From: CAYUZU01 sp964448675
GTDB taxonomy: Bacteria > Planctomycetota > Phycisphaerae > UBA1845 > Fen-1342
Assembly: GCA_964448675.1 (NCBI GenBank)
Contig: CAYUZU010000022.1
Coordinates: forward strand, 21,594 to 85,593
Direction of reading: 5' to 3'
Length of the DNA stretch: 64,000 nucleotides
Position 1 is the stretch's first letter, and every line of letters starts with the position of its first letter. The notes under the pieces were generated by a model that ran no database searches, was not told the origin of the DNA, and saw nothing but the letters and a program-made list of their open reading frames with translations. This document shows positions 43,046 through 52,137 of this stretch, piece after piece. Position numbers and translations under genes: made by a program.

Positions 43046-44080
43046 ATGGAAATCCCCTTTCTCAACCTGCTGTGGTTCATCCTGCTCGGCGTGCTGCTGG
43101 CGGGCTACGCGATCCTCGACGGCTTCGACCTGGGGGTCGGCATCCTGCACCTCGGCGCCAAGTCCGACAAGGAACGCCGCCTCTTCATGAATTCCATCGG
43201 CCCGCTGTGGGACGGCAACGAGGTGTGGCTGGTGACGTTCGGCGGCGCGCTGTTCGCGGCGTTTCATGACGCGTACGCGACGGCATTCAGCGCGTTCTAT
43301 CTGGCGTTCTGGCTGCTGCTGGTGGCGCTGATCGGCCGGGCGGTCTCGATGGAGTTCCGCAGCAAGACCGAATCGCCCGCCTGGCGCAGCTTCTTCGACT
43401 ACTGCTTCTGCGGCGCGAGCACGCTGGCGACGTTTCTCTTCGGCGTGGCGGTGGGCAGCACGATGAGCGGGTTGCGGATCGACGGCCGCATGGAGTATGT
43501 CGGCACGTTCTGGGAGCTGCTGGGGATCTTCCCGATCATCACCGGCCTCTTCGCGGTGAGCATGTTCGCCATGCACGGGACGATCTACCTGTATCTCAAG
43601 ACCGAGGGCGAGCTGCAGCAGCGCATCAAGGGCTGGATGTGGACCACGTTCGGCCTGTTCCTGATCATGTACCTGTTCACCACCGTGTTCGCGCTGGTCA
43701 ACGTGCCGATTTCGCGGGCCAACTTCGAGCAGTACCCATGGTGCTGGTTCGTCGTGCTGCTGAACATCCTCGCCATCGCCAACATCCCGCGCTCCATCTA
43801 CCACAACAAGCCCGCGCAGGCATTCGTTTCGTCCTGTTGTTCGATCGCGGCGTTCGTGTTCCTGTTCGGCGTGGCGCTGTTCCCCAACCTGCTCGTGTCG
43901 ACGATGAGCACGCCGGAGGCGAACTACAACATCAACATCGTCAATGCGGCCAGTTCGCCGATGACGCTGACGATCATGGCGATCATTGCCGCGGTGGGCA
44001 TGCCGTTCGTGCTGACCTACACCGGCATCATCTACTGGACGTTCCGCGGCAAGGTCGAGCTCAGCGAGCACAGCTACTAG
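43046..44080 (+). CDS. cydB: Cytochrome bd ubiquinol oxidase subunit II
   Basis: 344 aa membrane partner of CydA with about eight to nine helices. Typical features: LLAGYAILDGFDLGVGIL near the N-terminus, GPLWDGNEVWLVTFGGALFAAF, and the later FAMHGTIYLYLKTEG. The gene starts 15 bp after cydA with GGGAG upstream. No cydX-like small ORF or cydDC transporter genes follow in the window. Confidence 0.95.
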   Translation: MEIPFLNLLWFILLGVLLAGYAILDGFDLGVGILHLGAKSDKERRLFMNSIGPLWDGNEVWLVTFGGALFAAFHDAYATAFSAFYLAFWLLLVALIGRAVSMEFRSKTESPAWRSFFDYCFCGASTLATFLFGVAVGSTMSGLRIDGRMEYVGTFWELLGIFPIITGLFAVSMFAMHGTIYLYLKTEGELQQRIKGWMWTTFGLFLIMYLFTTVFALVNVPISRANFEQYPWCWFVVLLNILAIANIPRSIYHNKPAQAFVSSCCSIAAFVFLFGVALFPNLLVSTMSTPEANYNINIVNAASSPMTLTIMAIIAAVGMPFVLTYTGIIYWTFRGKVELSEHSY

Positions 44081-44313
44081 CGAGACTTACGGCGAATTCG
44101 CGGCGCTTATTGAAGCGGGTTGACACGCGTGCTATGCTCGCGATTCGATCTGGACGGCTCATGGTGACGACCGTTGCCTGAGCAAAACGCGTTGGCTTGT
44201 CCCGCCCCGGGGCAGTGCGTCGCTACGGGGAGCGCGGGTTGAACGCAAAGAAGGCCGAAGTCCGACGGGCGTCCGACCGCCCCGTCGGTCATCCATAGAC
44301 CAGAGGTAGGGAA

Positions 44314-45267
44314 GTGCCGGTGGTAACGGAAAGCAGCCGGGGGGTGCTCCGCGAAATGTACCGTCTCGTCGTGCAGGTCGATGGCGACGAGACCGTCCAC
44401 GATGTACCCCCGTTTTCGAGTCTGAAACAAGCCCGTACGCACATCGCGAGCGCAGTGCGCAAGCACGCCCGCGGCGATGCGCGCTGCGTCGTGCTCATCC
44501 AGCGCGGCGCTGTGCTCAGCGATCCGCATCTCGCGGCGCGGCAGGCGCTGGCGGGCCGGCCGGCGTGGTGCGAGCCGCGCGGGGCTTGGAAGACCGTTGC
44601 CCAGTGCGACGAGGATACCGTGCGGCGCATCCTCGCACAGCACGGCCTGTTGCGCGATGCGCCCGGCGCCGAAGCGGCGATCTTGAACGCCCACGATCTT
44701 GACGGATTGGGCCTGCACATGACCACCGCGCCGACCGATGCCGGGCCGGACGCGTGGGGCCTGTTGGCGCAGGTCCACGCCGCGGCGAGCATGCCGGCGC
44801 GGTCGGCCCCGCCCGCGGGCGCGCGGGTGCGGCGCAGTGTCGAGCCGCCGCGGCGACCAGGTGGCCGGGCGGAGACGCAAGTGCGGGCACGCCACACGCG
44901 GCGACGCATGCGCGCCAGCGGCGCGGCGCTGCTGCCGAAGGGAACCGTGCGCGTGCCAAAGGCGACCGCGCGGCCGGATGCGCGGCGCAGCGAAGCGCTG
45001 TTGCAGCGGGTGCTGGCCGATGCCGCCGCACGACCGGCGGCGACCAGCCGGTATACGCGGAACAGGGCGCGATTGCTGGTGACGGTGTTGATCGCGGCGG
45101 TGCTGTGGCTGGGGATGACGCTGGTCGCGCTGGGCGGGAATCCGCTGACGCTGTTGGCGCCGCGCTCGGCGCCGCCGCCGGGCGTGGCGACGGAGCTTCC
45201 GTTCAGCGTCCGGAGCGAGCAGGCCGCGGGCGGACCGGTGGAGCGCGCGGCCTGGCATGCCGAGTAG
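44314..45267 (+). CDS. Unknown protein with one C-terminal membrane helix
   Basis: 317 aa from GTG 44314 (GAGGTAGGG upstream). N-terminal 120 residues form a compact alpha/beta domain (MYRLVVQVDGDETVHDV, then a Cys-Val-Val-Leu-Ile strand), followed by a long Arg/Ala/Pro-rich, probably disordered stretch (165-245), one hydrophobic helix (about 252-276, LLVTVLIAAVLWLGMTLVAL) and a short tail. Resembles a tail-anchored protein. No family recognised. Stands between cydB and the Tyr-rich lipoprotein, not obviously in their operons. Confidence 0.6.
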   Translation: MPVVTESSRGVLREMYRLVVQVDGDETVHDVPPFSSLKQARTHIASAVRKHARGDARCVVLIQRGAVLSDPHLAARQALAGRPAWCEPRGAWKTVAQCDEDTVRRILAQHGLLRDAPGAEAAILNAHDLDGLGLHMTTAPTDAGPDAWGLLAQVHAAASMPARSAPPAGARVRRSVEPPRRPGGRAETQVRARHTRRRMRASGAALLPKGTVRVPKATARPDARRSEALLQRVLADAAARPAATSRYTRNRARLLVTVLIAAVLWLGMTLVALGGNPLTLLAPRSAPPPGVATELPFSVRSEQAAGGPVERAAWHAE

Positions 45268-45426
45268 ACGGCGGACGACCCGATAAAAACGGTGCGTGGT
45301 GGCGTCGCGTGGCGGTGGCGGGAAGACGGTGGCCAAAAGTGCGCGAATCCGGGGGATTCGGCCAACCTTTGAATAGCGAGCGGTTCTAACGCGTCTGGAA
45401 GGTGGTCCAGATTGAGGGAGATCGCC

Positions 45427-45879
45427 ATGACTTCGATGCGTGGATTGCTGCTATTGGGGCTGCTGCTGGGCGGCCTGGCGGGGTGCGATTTCGATTTGCT
45501 GCTGGACGAGTATGACCGCGTGGATCGTGTCGCGCGCTCCGGCTGCTTTGACTGCTACGAGACCGAGTACGTGGTCGAGGAGGAGTACGTCGTCGAGGAT
45601 GCGTATTACGAAGAGGTCTGGGTCGAGGACCCGTACTACGATGAGTACTACGTCGAGGATTACTACTACGACGATGGGTACTACGACGACGACTACTACT
45701 ATGAAGACGACTGGGGCTGGTACTACGAAGACGAGTACTACGACGACTACTACGAAGACGACTGGTACGGCGACGACTGGTACGGCGACGACTGGTACGG
45801 CGACGACTGGTACGGCGACGACTGGTACGACGACGGCGAGTGCTGGGACTGCGACGACGACTGGTATGACGAGTGGTGA
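45427..45879 (+). CDS. Tyr/Asp/Trp-rich acidic lipoprotein
   Basis: 150 aa from ATG 45427 (GGGAGA upstream). Signal peptide with lipobox LAGC, Cys20. About two thirds of the mature protein is Asp, Tyr or Glu (roughly 37, 30 and 18 of 131), with a dozen Trp and no Lys. Residues 114-133 are four exact copies of Y-G-D-D-W, coded by four identical 15-bp repeats (45766-45825). Three Cys pairs (C-F-D-C, C-W-D-C) flank it. Very acidic and aromatic; a role in metal or mineral binding, redox or surface adhesion is conceivable. No family recognised. Confidence 0.8.
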   Translation: MTSMRGLLLLGLLLGGLAGCDFDLLLDEYDRVDRVARSGCFDCYETEYVVEEEYVVEDAYYEEVWVEDPYYDEYYVEDYYYDDGYYDDDYYYEDDWGWYYEDEYYDDYYEDDWYGDDWYGDDWYGDDWYGDDWYDDGECWDCDDDWYDEW

Positions 45880-45924
45880 CCGCGGTGGGCGGCGCGAGCG
45901 GATGGGGGCGCGCGCTGCGGCGCC

Positions 45925-45990
45925 GGCAGAGCCGTCAGTCGTCAGTAGCGGTCAGCTGCCAGCCGTCGGCGATCAGCGGGACGGCGGCGC
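45925..45990. repeat. Dispersed TCAG-type repeat
   Basis: CAGTCGTCAGTAGCGGTCAG and the following bases translate as QSSVAVSCQPSAIS-like sequence, the same low-complexity family as at 17222-17320. No gene in 45880-46082. Confidence 0.5.
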
Positions 45991-46082
45991 GCTGTTGGGC
46001 CGCCCGTTCGCTTGTCCTCGATGCCACAGTCCCGTCGACCGCACCGTCACTCTCTTTCCCCTCGCTCTTCTCCGGTTCGCGA

Positions 46083-47543
46083 TCATCCCTTGATCACCCC
46101 GACTGGCCGGAGCCTGGCTACCTTGCGGCTGAGGCCCGCCGCCTGCACTGCGTCAGCCACATAGGTCACGTCCTTGTAGGCCGCCGGCTGCTCCTCGGCG
46201 AGGCCCTTGCTGCCCCGGGCCCGCGCCACGACACCCGCCCCGCGCAGCTCCTTGCCGATGTCGCGCCCCTTCGCGTTCTTGATTGCCGCCGATCGCGACA
46301 TCAGCCGCCCGGCGCCGTGGCAGCAGCTGCCGAAGCTCTCGTCCATCGCCGCTGCCTGCCCGACGAGCACGTAGCTTGACCGGCCCATGTCGCCCGGCAC
46401 GAGCACCGGCTGACCGACGTCACGATACGCTGCCGGCACCTCCGGATGGCCCGGCGGAAACGCCCGCGTGGCGCCCTTGCGGTGCACACACAGCGTCCGC
46501 TTGCGCCCATTGACGGTGTGGGTCTCCAGCTTGGCGATGTTGTGGGCGACGTCGTAGACCAGCCGCAGCCCCAGGCGCTGCGGATCATCGCCAAACACCT
46601 CACGCATCGCCTTGCGCGCCAGGAAGGTCATCGTCTGGCGATTGGCCCAGGCGTAATTGGCGGCCGACTTCATCGCCCCCAGGTAGCGCTGGCCCTCCGG
46701 CGATTCCACCGGCGCGCAGACGAGCTGCCTGTCGGGCAGATCGATGCCGTACTTGCCGGGTACGTTGCGCAGGTCCTTGAGGGCGTCGTCGCACACCTGG
46801 TAGCCCAGCCCGCGCGAACCGGAGTGGATCATGAGCGTGACCTGGTCCTTGAACAGGCCCAGGGCCTGCGCGGCCGCTTCGTCGAAGATCTCGTCGACGA
46901 CCTGGATTTCGAGAAAGTGGTTGCCGCTGCCGAGCGTGCCGCACTGGTCGACGCCGCGCTCGAAGGCCCGCTTCGAAACGAAATCGGGCTCGGCGTCCGG
47001 CAGGCACCCGCCGGCCTCGGTGTGTTCGAGGTCGTCGTCCCAGCCGAAGCCTTCGCCCACGATGAAGCGCGAGCCGTCACGCATGATGCGGGCGAGCTTG
47101 TCGCGGCCGAAGCGGATCTGTCCGCCCTGCCCCACGCCGCACGGCACCGTGTCGAACATCGTACCGACGAGCTCCTCGATTCGGCGGGCAACGTCCGGTC
47201 GGCTGAGGTCCGACCGCACCAGCCGCACGCCGCAGTTGATGTCATACCCCACGCCGCCGGGACTGATGACGCCGCCGTCGGCGGGATCGGTCGCGGCCAC
47301 GCCGCCGATGCAGAAGCCGTAGCCCCAGTGGATGTCGGGCATGGCGAGCGACGCGCCGACGATGCCGGGCAGGCACGCGACGTTGGCGACCTGCTCGGGT
47401 GACTGGTCGCCCTTGATGGCTTCGATCAACTGGTCGTCGGCGAAGATGATGCCGTCGACCCGCATCTGCGGCTTGTACGACTTCGGGATGCGCCAGCGAC
47501 ACGCGTCGATGCGCTCCAGCGGTCCGGTGTATGCGCCCGGCAT
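46083..47543 (-). CDS. rtcB: RtcB RNA ligase
   Basis: GTP-dependent ligase joining 2',3'-cyclic phosphate or 3'-phosphate and 5'-OH RNA ends. 486 aa; AAGGAG before ATG 47543. Motifs: MPDIHWGYGF (68-77), GGVGYDINCGVR (metal Cys), GSGNHFLEIQ, HSGSRGLG and SFGSCCHGAGRLMSR, where the His before GAGR is the guanylylated residue. The gene follows archease on the same strand with 23 bp between, so ligase and activating factor are coupled. Acts in RNA repair or tRNA healing; no RtcR activator is seen. Confidence 0.96.
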   Translation of the reverse strand: MPGAYTGPLERIDACRWRIPKSYKPQMRVDGIIFADDQLIEAIKGDQSPEQVANVACLPGIVGASLAMPDIHWGYGFCIGGVAATDPADGGVISPGGVGYDINCGVRLVRSDLSRPDVARRIEELVGTMFDTVPCGVGQGGQIRFGRDKLARIMRDGSRFIVGEGFGWDDDLEHTEAGGCLPDAEPDFVSKRAFERGVDQCGTLGSGNHFLEIQVVDEIFDEAAAQALGLFKDQVTLMIHSGSRGLGYQVCDDALKDLRNVPGKYGIDLPDRQLVCAPVESPEGQRYLGAMKSAANYAWANRQTMTFLARKAMREVFGDDPQRLGLRLVYDVAHNIAKLETHTVNGRKRTLCVHRKGATRAFPPGHPEVPAAYRDVGQPVLVPGDMGRSSYVLVGQAAAMDESFGSCCHGAGRLMSRSAAIKNAKGRDIGKELRGAGVVARARGSKGLAEEQPAAYKDVTYVADAVQAAGLSRKVARLRPVGVIKG

Positions 47544-47566
47544 GGTGCTCTCCTTGCTGCCGAGGT

Positions 47567-47989
47567 TCAGATGTCCACGATGTACGTCGCTTCGAAGCCG
47601 TCGGCGGTCTGACGCACGGCCAGCGCGTGGTAGGTGACCGCCTTGACCTCACGCTCGAAGCTGCTGCGCTCGGCGTCGATCGGCCGCATGGTGCCGCGCA
47701 CCGCGAGGCGGCCATCCGCGAAGGTCGTCACGTCGATGGCCGCCAGGCGCTGCCGGTCGCGCTCGAAGGCGTGCAGCAATTCGCCAAGAAAGTCACGCAG
47801 CAGGAACGCCGCGTCGTCATCACGCTGATCGAATTCCCACGGCTGGCCGTCGGACGTGGTGACCAGATCGCCGATGACCGCGTAGAGCCCGTCTGCGCAG
47901 GGCGCGACGAGGCCGGCCTGCGTCGGCGCCCCCGCCCGCACGCCGATGTCCGCGGTGTGGTCGAACAGCTCGTATCCGGCTTCGGGCAT
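47567..47989 (-). CDS. Archease
   Basis: 140 aa, AGGAG before ATG 47989. Archease speeds GTP-dependent guanylylation and multiple turnover of RtcB. Typical start YELFDHTADIGVRA (about 6-19) with the Asp metal ligand, a middle EFDQ...LLRDFLGELLHAFE, and the closing Y-I-V-D-I (Asp again metal-binding). Upstream of rtcB in the same operon. Confidence 0.93.
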   Translation of the reverse strand: MPEAGYELFDHTADIGVRAGAPTQAGLVAPCADGLYAVIGDLVTTSDGQPWEFDQRDDDAAFLLRDFLGELLHAFERDRQRLAAIDVTTFADGRLAVRGTMRPIDAERSSFEREVKAVTYHALAVRQTADGFEATYIVDI

Positions 47990-48104
47990 CGTTGCTGCTC
48001 CTGTACGGCCCGAGCGCCGGCGGCCCGCGCGCCGGCATTGCGGAAGATTGTAGCCCTACAGGGCTGTCATTTGTGTCAGCCGCGGCGGCGCAGATAATGG
48101 TGGC

Positions 48105-49034
48105 ATGTCGGGCCAGACGCCATCCAGCTTGCGCGTTGCGGTCAGCGGCACCACCGGGCTGATCGGCCGCCGCCTGGTCGATCACCTGCAGGGCGCGGGG
48201 CACCGCGTGCATCCGCTGGTGCGCCGCCAGCCGAAAACCAACAGCAGTGAAATCCGCTGGGACCCGCAGGCGGGGGATGTCGACGCCAAGGGGCTCGATG
48301 GGCTTGACGCGGTCATCCACCTTGCCGGCGAGAACATCGCTTCGGGACGCTGGAATGACGAGCGCAAGGCCGCGATTCGCGACAGCCGGGTGTTGGGCAC
48401 GACGCTGCTGGCCGAGGCGCTCGCCAATGTGACCGGCAAGCCGCGGGTGCTCGTCTGCTCGTCGGCGATCGGGTACTACGGCGATCGTGGCGACGAGCCG
48501 CTGACCGAGGACAGCGCGCCCGGCCGCGGCTTCCTGGCAGACGTGTGCCAGCAGTGGGAAGCCGCGACCGACACCGCCCGCGACGCCGGCATCCGCGTGG
48601 TGAATGTCCGCACGGGGGTGGTCTTATCGAAACACGGCGGCGCTTTGGAGCGGATGCTGCCGATTTTCCGCAAAGGGCTCGGGGGCCGCGTCGGCAGCGG
48701 CAAGCAATACGTCAGCTGGATCAGCCACGACGACATTGTGCGGGTGCTCGTGCGGGCGATGACGGACACGTCGCTGGCCGGCCCGGTCAATGCAACGGCG
48801 CCCTATCCGGTGACCAACGCCGAATTGACCGAAACGCTGGGGGCCGTGCTGGACAAACCGGCGAGAATCCCCGCACCGGCGTTTGCGATCAAGCTGGCGC
48901 TGGGCGAGATGGGGCAGGCGTTGCTGCTGGCCAGCACCCGTGTGCTGCCCAAGCGACTGGAGGACGCGGGTTTCGCATTCGAGCACACGCAGCTGCGCGG
49001 CGCGCTGCGGGCGGAACTGGCCGCGGGGACGTAG
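48105..49034 (+). CDS. TIGR01777-type epimerase (YfcH family)
   Basis: 309 aa extended short-chain dehydrogenase. Rossmann loop VAVSGTTGLIGRRL (about 11-24; G-x2-G-x2-G), HLAGENIASGRWN (68-80), SSAIGYYGDRG (114-124) with the catalytic Tyr-like region, and a DUF1731-type C-terminal part (PARIPAPAFAIKLALGEMG). The family role is poorly known; suspected nucleoside-diphosphate-sugar epimerase. Single gene; divergent from archease. Confidence 0.88.
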   Translation: MSGQTPSSLRVAVSGTTGLIGRRLVDHLQGAGHRVHPLVRRQPKTNSSEIRWDPQAGDVDAKGLDGLDAVIHLAGENIASGRWNDERKAAIRDSRVLGTTLLAEALANVTGKPRVLVCSSAIGYYGDRGDEPLTEDSAPGRGFLADVCQQWEAATDTARDAGIRVVNVRTGVVLSKHGGALERMLPIFRKGLGGRVGSGKQYVSWISHDDIVRVLVRAMTDTSLAGPVNATAPYPVTNAELTETLGAVLDKPARIPAPAFAIKLALGEMGQALLLASTRVLPKRLEDAGFAFEHTQLRGALRAELAAGT

Positions 49035-49202
49035 CCGCGACGGCACGGCGCGCCTGCACTCGCCAGCGCACGAACGACCGGTGTTGCGGGTCGTCTAACT
49101 GGACATGAAGCGCGCAAAGACCAACAATGGCGCACACACAGTGCGCGCACCTTGGCGGCTTCGCAGTGGGCAAAGACCAGGAAAGCGATCGCCCGGGGGC
49201 GA

Positions 49203-49253
49203 CTAGCTCTGCTGGATGATGATGTCGTCGATGTCGGTGATGACTTCAATCAT
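49203..49253 (-). CDS. Tiny acidic ORF (16 aa), tentative
   Basis: Reads MIEVITDIDDIIIQQS; lies 12 bp after the 26-aa ORF on the same strand. Alternating Ile and Asp. No strong ribosome-binding site of its own, so translation would depend on reinitiation after the first ORF. Might be chance. Confidence 0.25.
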   Translation of the reverse strand: MIEVITDIDDIIIQQS

Positions 49254-49265
49254 GGTGCACCGGGC

Positions 49266-49346
49266 CTAGCAAGTGACCTGATCGATGAAACAGACCGCAA
49301 ACTGCCACATTGTGTCGGGAATGGCCCAGATCCAGTTGATGAGCAT
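49266..49346 (-). CDS. Small hydrophobic peptide (26 aa)
   Basis: Starts MLINWIWAIPDTMWQFAVCF and ends IDQVTC. AGGAG lies 7 bp before the ATG at 49346, one of the best ribosome-binding sites in the window. The peptide is hydrophobic and Trp-rich, consistent with a membrane-inserted micropeptide or type I toxin-like product. It is the only supported element in the 620 bp between the epimerase and kinase genes. Confidence 0.45.
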   Translation of the reverse strand: MLINWIWAIPDTMWQFAVCFIDQVTC

Positions 49347-49657
49347 GATGAGACTCCTGATGAGGACGTTTTGCCAACACCGCAACGCAGCCCGCGCGCA
49401 AAAGGCGACAGACTGCCCAATCAGCACTGCCACAATTGACAGCGCCGCGCATAATCTGCACGAAGCGAAATTCTCGAATATGTTGGCGTGCCCGCAGGGG
49501 GCACGGTTGTGTCCCGGCCAAGACTTGCGGCCGGTACCACTCGCTCGTACCTATAAAATGTGCCGATATTACGGTCGTGTCAAGGTATTTCCGGACTGTT
49601 ACCGCTTCCGGCGGCACTCGTCGGCTGCCCACCAATGGGGCCCTCCGTAACGCGCCT

Positions 49658-52078
49658 ATGACTGCCACGACGCCAGAACGCTCCGCTCCTGATGGTTGTC
49701 CTCACGACGGCGCCGCGGCGCCGCTAGGCCCCCGGCTGGCCCGGTGCGGTCTCTGTGGCGTGATAATCGCACAAACCACTATAAATAAAGAGATTACGGA
49801 TCCGTGGCTGGCGTCGAAACTGACCGCGGCCCCCGACGGCGTTCTCCGCGGCAAGTACCGCCTGCTTCGCAAGCTCGGCGACGGCGCCCACGCCAGCACC
49901 TACCTCGCCCAGCACGAGTTCCTCAGTCACCACTGCGTGGTCAAGATCCTCCCGCAACGCGTCGGCGAGACCTCCGACAGCGCCATCCGCCGACTGCGCA
50001 ACGAGGCCCGCGCCGGCTTTCGCGTCAGCGACCCCAACGTGGTCCGCGTGCTCGACTGCGACGTCATCCGCGGCACGTGGTACTTCGTCATGGAATACGT
50101 GGATGGGGCGGACCTCGGCGAGATCACCCGGCAGCAGGTGCGCATGCCGTGGCAGCAGGCGGTCGACATCGCCATCGATGCCGCCCGCGGGTTGGCCGCG
50201 ATTCACCGGCTCGACCTGGCCCACCGCGACATCAAACCCGCCAATCTGCTGCTGGGGACGGACGGTCGCGTGCGGGTGGCGGATCTCGGCGTGGCCGGCC
50301 TGTCACGCGAGCAGGCGGAGATCGCCGACCCGACTCCGCGCGAACGCGTCGGCACGCTGGCCTACACCGCGCCGGAGACGTTTCAGGCGGCGACCAATGT
50401 CGGTCCGCTCGCGGACCTGTACGCGCTCGGCGCCACGCTCTACCACCTCGTGACCGGGCAGCTGCCCCACGCGGGCACCGGCGTGTTCCAGCGCCTGATC
50501 GACCTCGAGTGTCGACCGGTCACCTGGCCGACGCGGGCGGCGCCGGACACGCCGGCCTGGTTGGTCGACGCGATCCTGCAACTGCTGGCGATCGAGCCGG
50601 CGGACCGTTTCCCTTCCGCCGATCGACTGCTGGAGGCGCTGGGCGCCACGCCGTTCAGCGCCAGTCGGACGAGCACCGCCGTCCTGCCCGAATCGCTCGA
50701 GCCGCGCGGCCTGGGTGTGCTGCCGTTCGAGAACGAGCGTCCCGGCGACGACGACTGGCTGGGCTATGCCCTGGCGAGCCATGTTTCACGCGGGCTGTCG
50801 CAGGTGCCAGGGACGTACGTCGCCGACCAGGACGCGCTGAGCCAGATGATCACGCGCATGGAGCAGGACGAGGCCCGGGTGGAGCCGGTCGACCTGCTCG
50901 CCGCCGGGCGCATGGTGGGCGCCGGAAAGATCCTGTCAGGCCGTTACATCCGTGACGGTAACGAGTTACGCATCAGCGGCACACTCCGCGACGTGGGCGC
51001 CCCGGACGGGCGGTCGCTCGGGACGGTGGCGGGCGATCTCGATGATCTCGGGCACGTTGAGCGACAGTTGCTGGAACGATTCGTGGTGGCCCTCGGCCTG
51101 GATGCCACGGCCGCCACTCGAACCGCCGCGACGACGCGCTCGCCGGCCCTGGCTGCGCGGGAGAGGCTCGTGCTGGGGCGGCAGGCGTTTCTCCGCGGCG
51201 AGTACGAGGAAGCGACCAGGCTTGGCCGGGCGGCGGTCGAGCTCGATCCGCAGTTCGCCGAGGCGATCGGCTTCATCGGTGTATGTCTCGCCCGTGTCGG
51301 CAATTACGACGAAGCGGCCGAGCGGCACCAGCAGCAGGAGATGCTGGCACTGGAGTGGGGCGACGGTCGGCTGGAGGTCGAAGCGCTGGCGAACCTGGGC
51401 GTGATGAACTACTTCCGCGGCCACTATGACGAGGCCAAGCAGTATTACGAGCGGGCCGCGCAGCGTGCCACGGCCCACGGCCTGGAGGTGGAGGCCGCCC
51501 AGGTCAACAACAACCTCGGCTTCGTGCTGTTCCGCCTTACGCAGCCTGCGGAGGCCGAGCACGCCTTCCTGCGTGCGATCGAGACCCACCGGGCCTACGG
51601 CGGTCTGGCCTCGCTGGTAGGTCCGTATAATGGCATGGGCAACGTGCTGCTGGAGCAGGAGCGCTGCGCGGAAGCGCGGTCGTATTACAGGCGCGCGCTG
51701 GCACTGGCCGAGGAGATCGGCGATCGCACGAGCGTGGGGACCACGTACATGCATCTTGGCCGGGCCGCCGCTTTGGAAGAGCGCTTTGCGGAAGCCAAGC
51801 ATGCGTTTACAATGGCGTTGAATACGCTCGAGGAGACGAGGTTCTGGAATGGGTTGGCTCGGGCGTATGAGTACATTGCCGAGATGAACCTCAAGCTCGG
51901 CGATTTCGAAGACGCCGCCCGCTGCGCAGATCGGCGTATCGAACTGGCTCGGCAGCACGCCAACAAGCGGCTCGAGGTCGCGGCGTGGCAACAGAAGGCC
52001 GAGGCACTTCGTCGCGCGGGGCGGGTCGCGGATGCAGAAGCCTGTCTCGCGACTGGGCGAGGCGTCGAGACGGGCTAG
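49658..52078 (+). CDS. Ser/Thr protein kinase with TolB-like and TPR domains
   Basis: 806 aa from ATG 49658. Residues 14-33 hold a Cys-x-His...Cys-x2-Cys zinc-binding motif. Kinase domain 67-335: Gly-rich loop KLGDGAHAS (72-80), Lys96 in VVKILP, HRDIKPANLL (189-198), DLG (209-211) in place of DFG, and YTAPE. Then a TolB/FlgO-like domain (LGVLPFEN, about 350-490) and five or more tetratricopeptide repeats to the C-terminus. No membrane helix, so cytoplasmic. Such kinase-TPR proteins are abundant in Planctomycetota. The next gene, a hybrid histidine kinase, starts 60 bp later. Confidence 0.9.
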   Translation: MTATTPERSAPDGCPHDGAAAPLGPRLARCGLCGVIIAQTTINKEITDPWLASKLTAAPDGVLRGKYRLLRKLGDGAHASTYLAQHEFLSHHCVVKILPQRVGETSDSAIRRLRNEARAGFRVSDPNVVRVLDCDVIRGTWYFVMEYVDGADLGEITRQQVRMPWQQAVDIAIDAARGLAAIHRLDLAHRDIKPANLLLGTDGRVRVADLGVAGLSREQAEIADPTPRERVGTLAYTAPETFQAATNVGPLADLYALGATLYHLVTGQLPHAGTGVFQRLIDLECRPVTWPTRAAPDTPAWLVDAILQLLAIEPADRFPSADRLLEALGATPFSASRTSTAVLPESLEPRGLGVLPFENERPGDDDWLGYALASHVSRGLSQVPGTYVADQDALSQMITRMEQDEARVEPVDLLAAGRMVGAGKILSGRYIRDGNELRISGTLRDVGAPDGRSLGTVAGDLDDLGHVERQLLERFVVALGLDATAATRTAATTRSPALAARERLVLGRQAFLRGEYEEATRLGRAAVELDPQFAEAIGFIGVCLARVGNYDEAAERHQQQEMLALEWGDGRLEVEALANLGVMNYFRGHYDEAKQYYERAAQRATAHGLEVEAAQVNNNLGFVLFRLTQPAEAEHAFLRAIETHRAYGGLASLVGPYNGMGNVLLEQERCAEARSYYRRALALAEEIGDRTSVGTTYMHLGRAAALEERFAEAKHAFTMALNTLEETRFWNGLARAYEYIAEMNLKLGDFEDAARCADRRIELARQHANKRLEVAAWQQKAEALRRAGRVADAEACLATGRGVETG

Positions 52079-52137
52079 GCCTGCCGACCGGGCAGACGGG
52101 AGGGTCGGCGACAACACTTCGGGGATGGAGTGCCGGA

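Noticed and set aside
49285..49650. Plus-strand 121-codon frame before the kinase gene
   Set aside because: No ribosome-binding site or motif, and biased composition; the opposite-strand 26-aa ORF has better translational signals.
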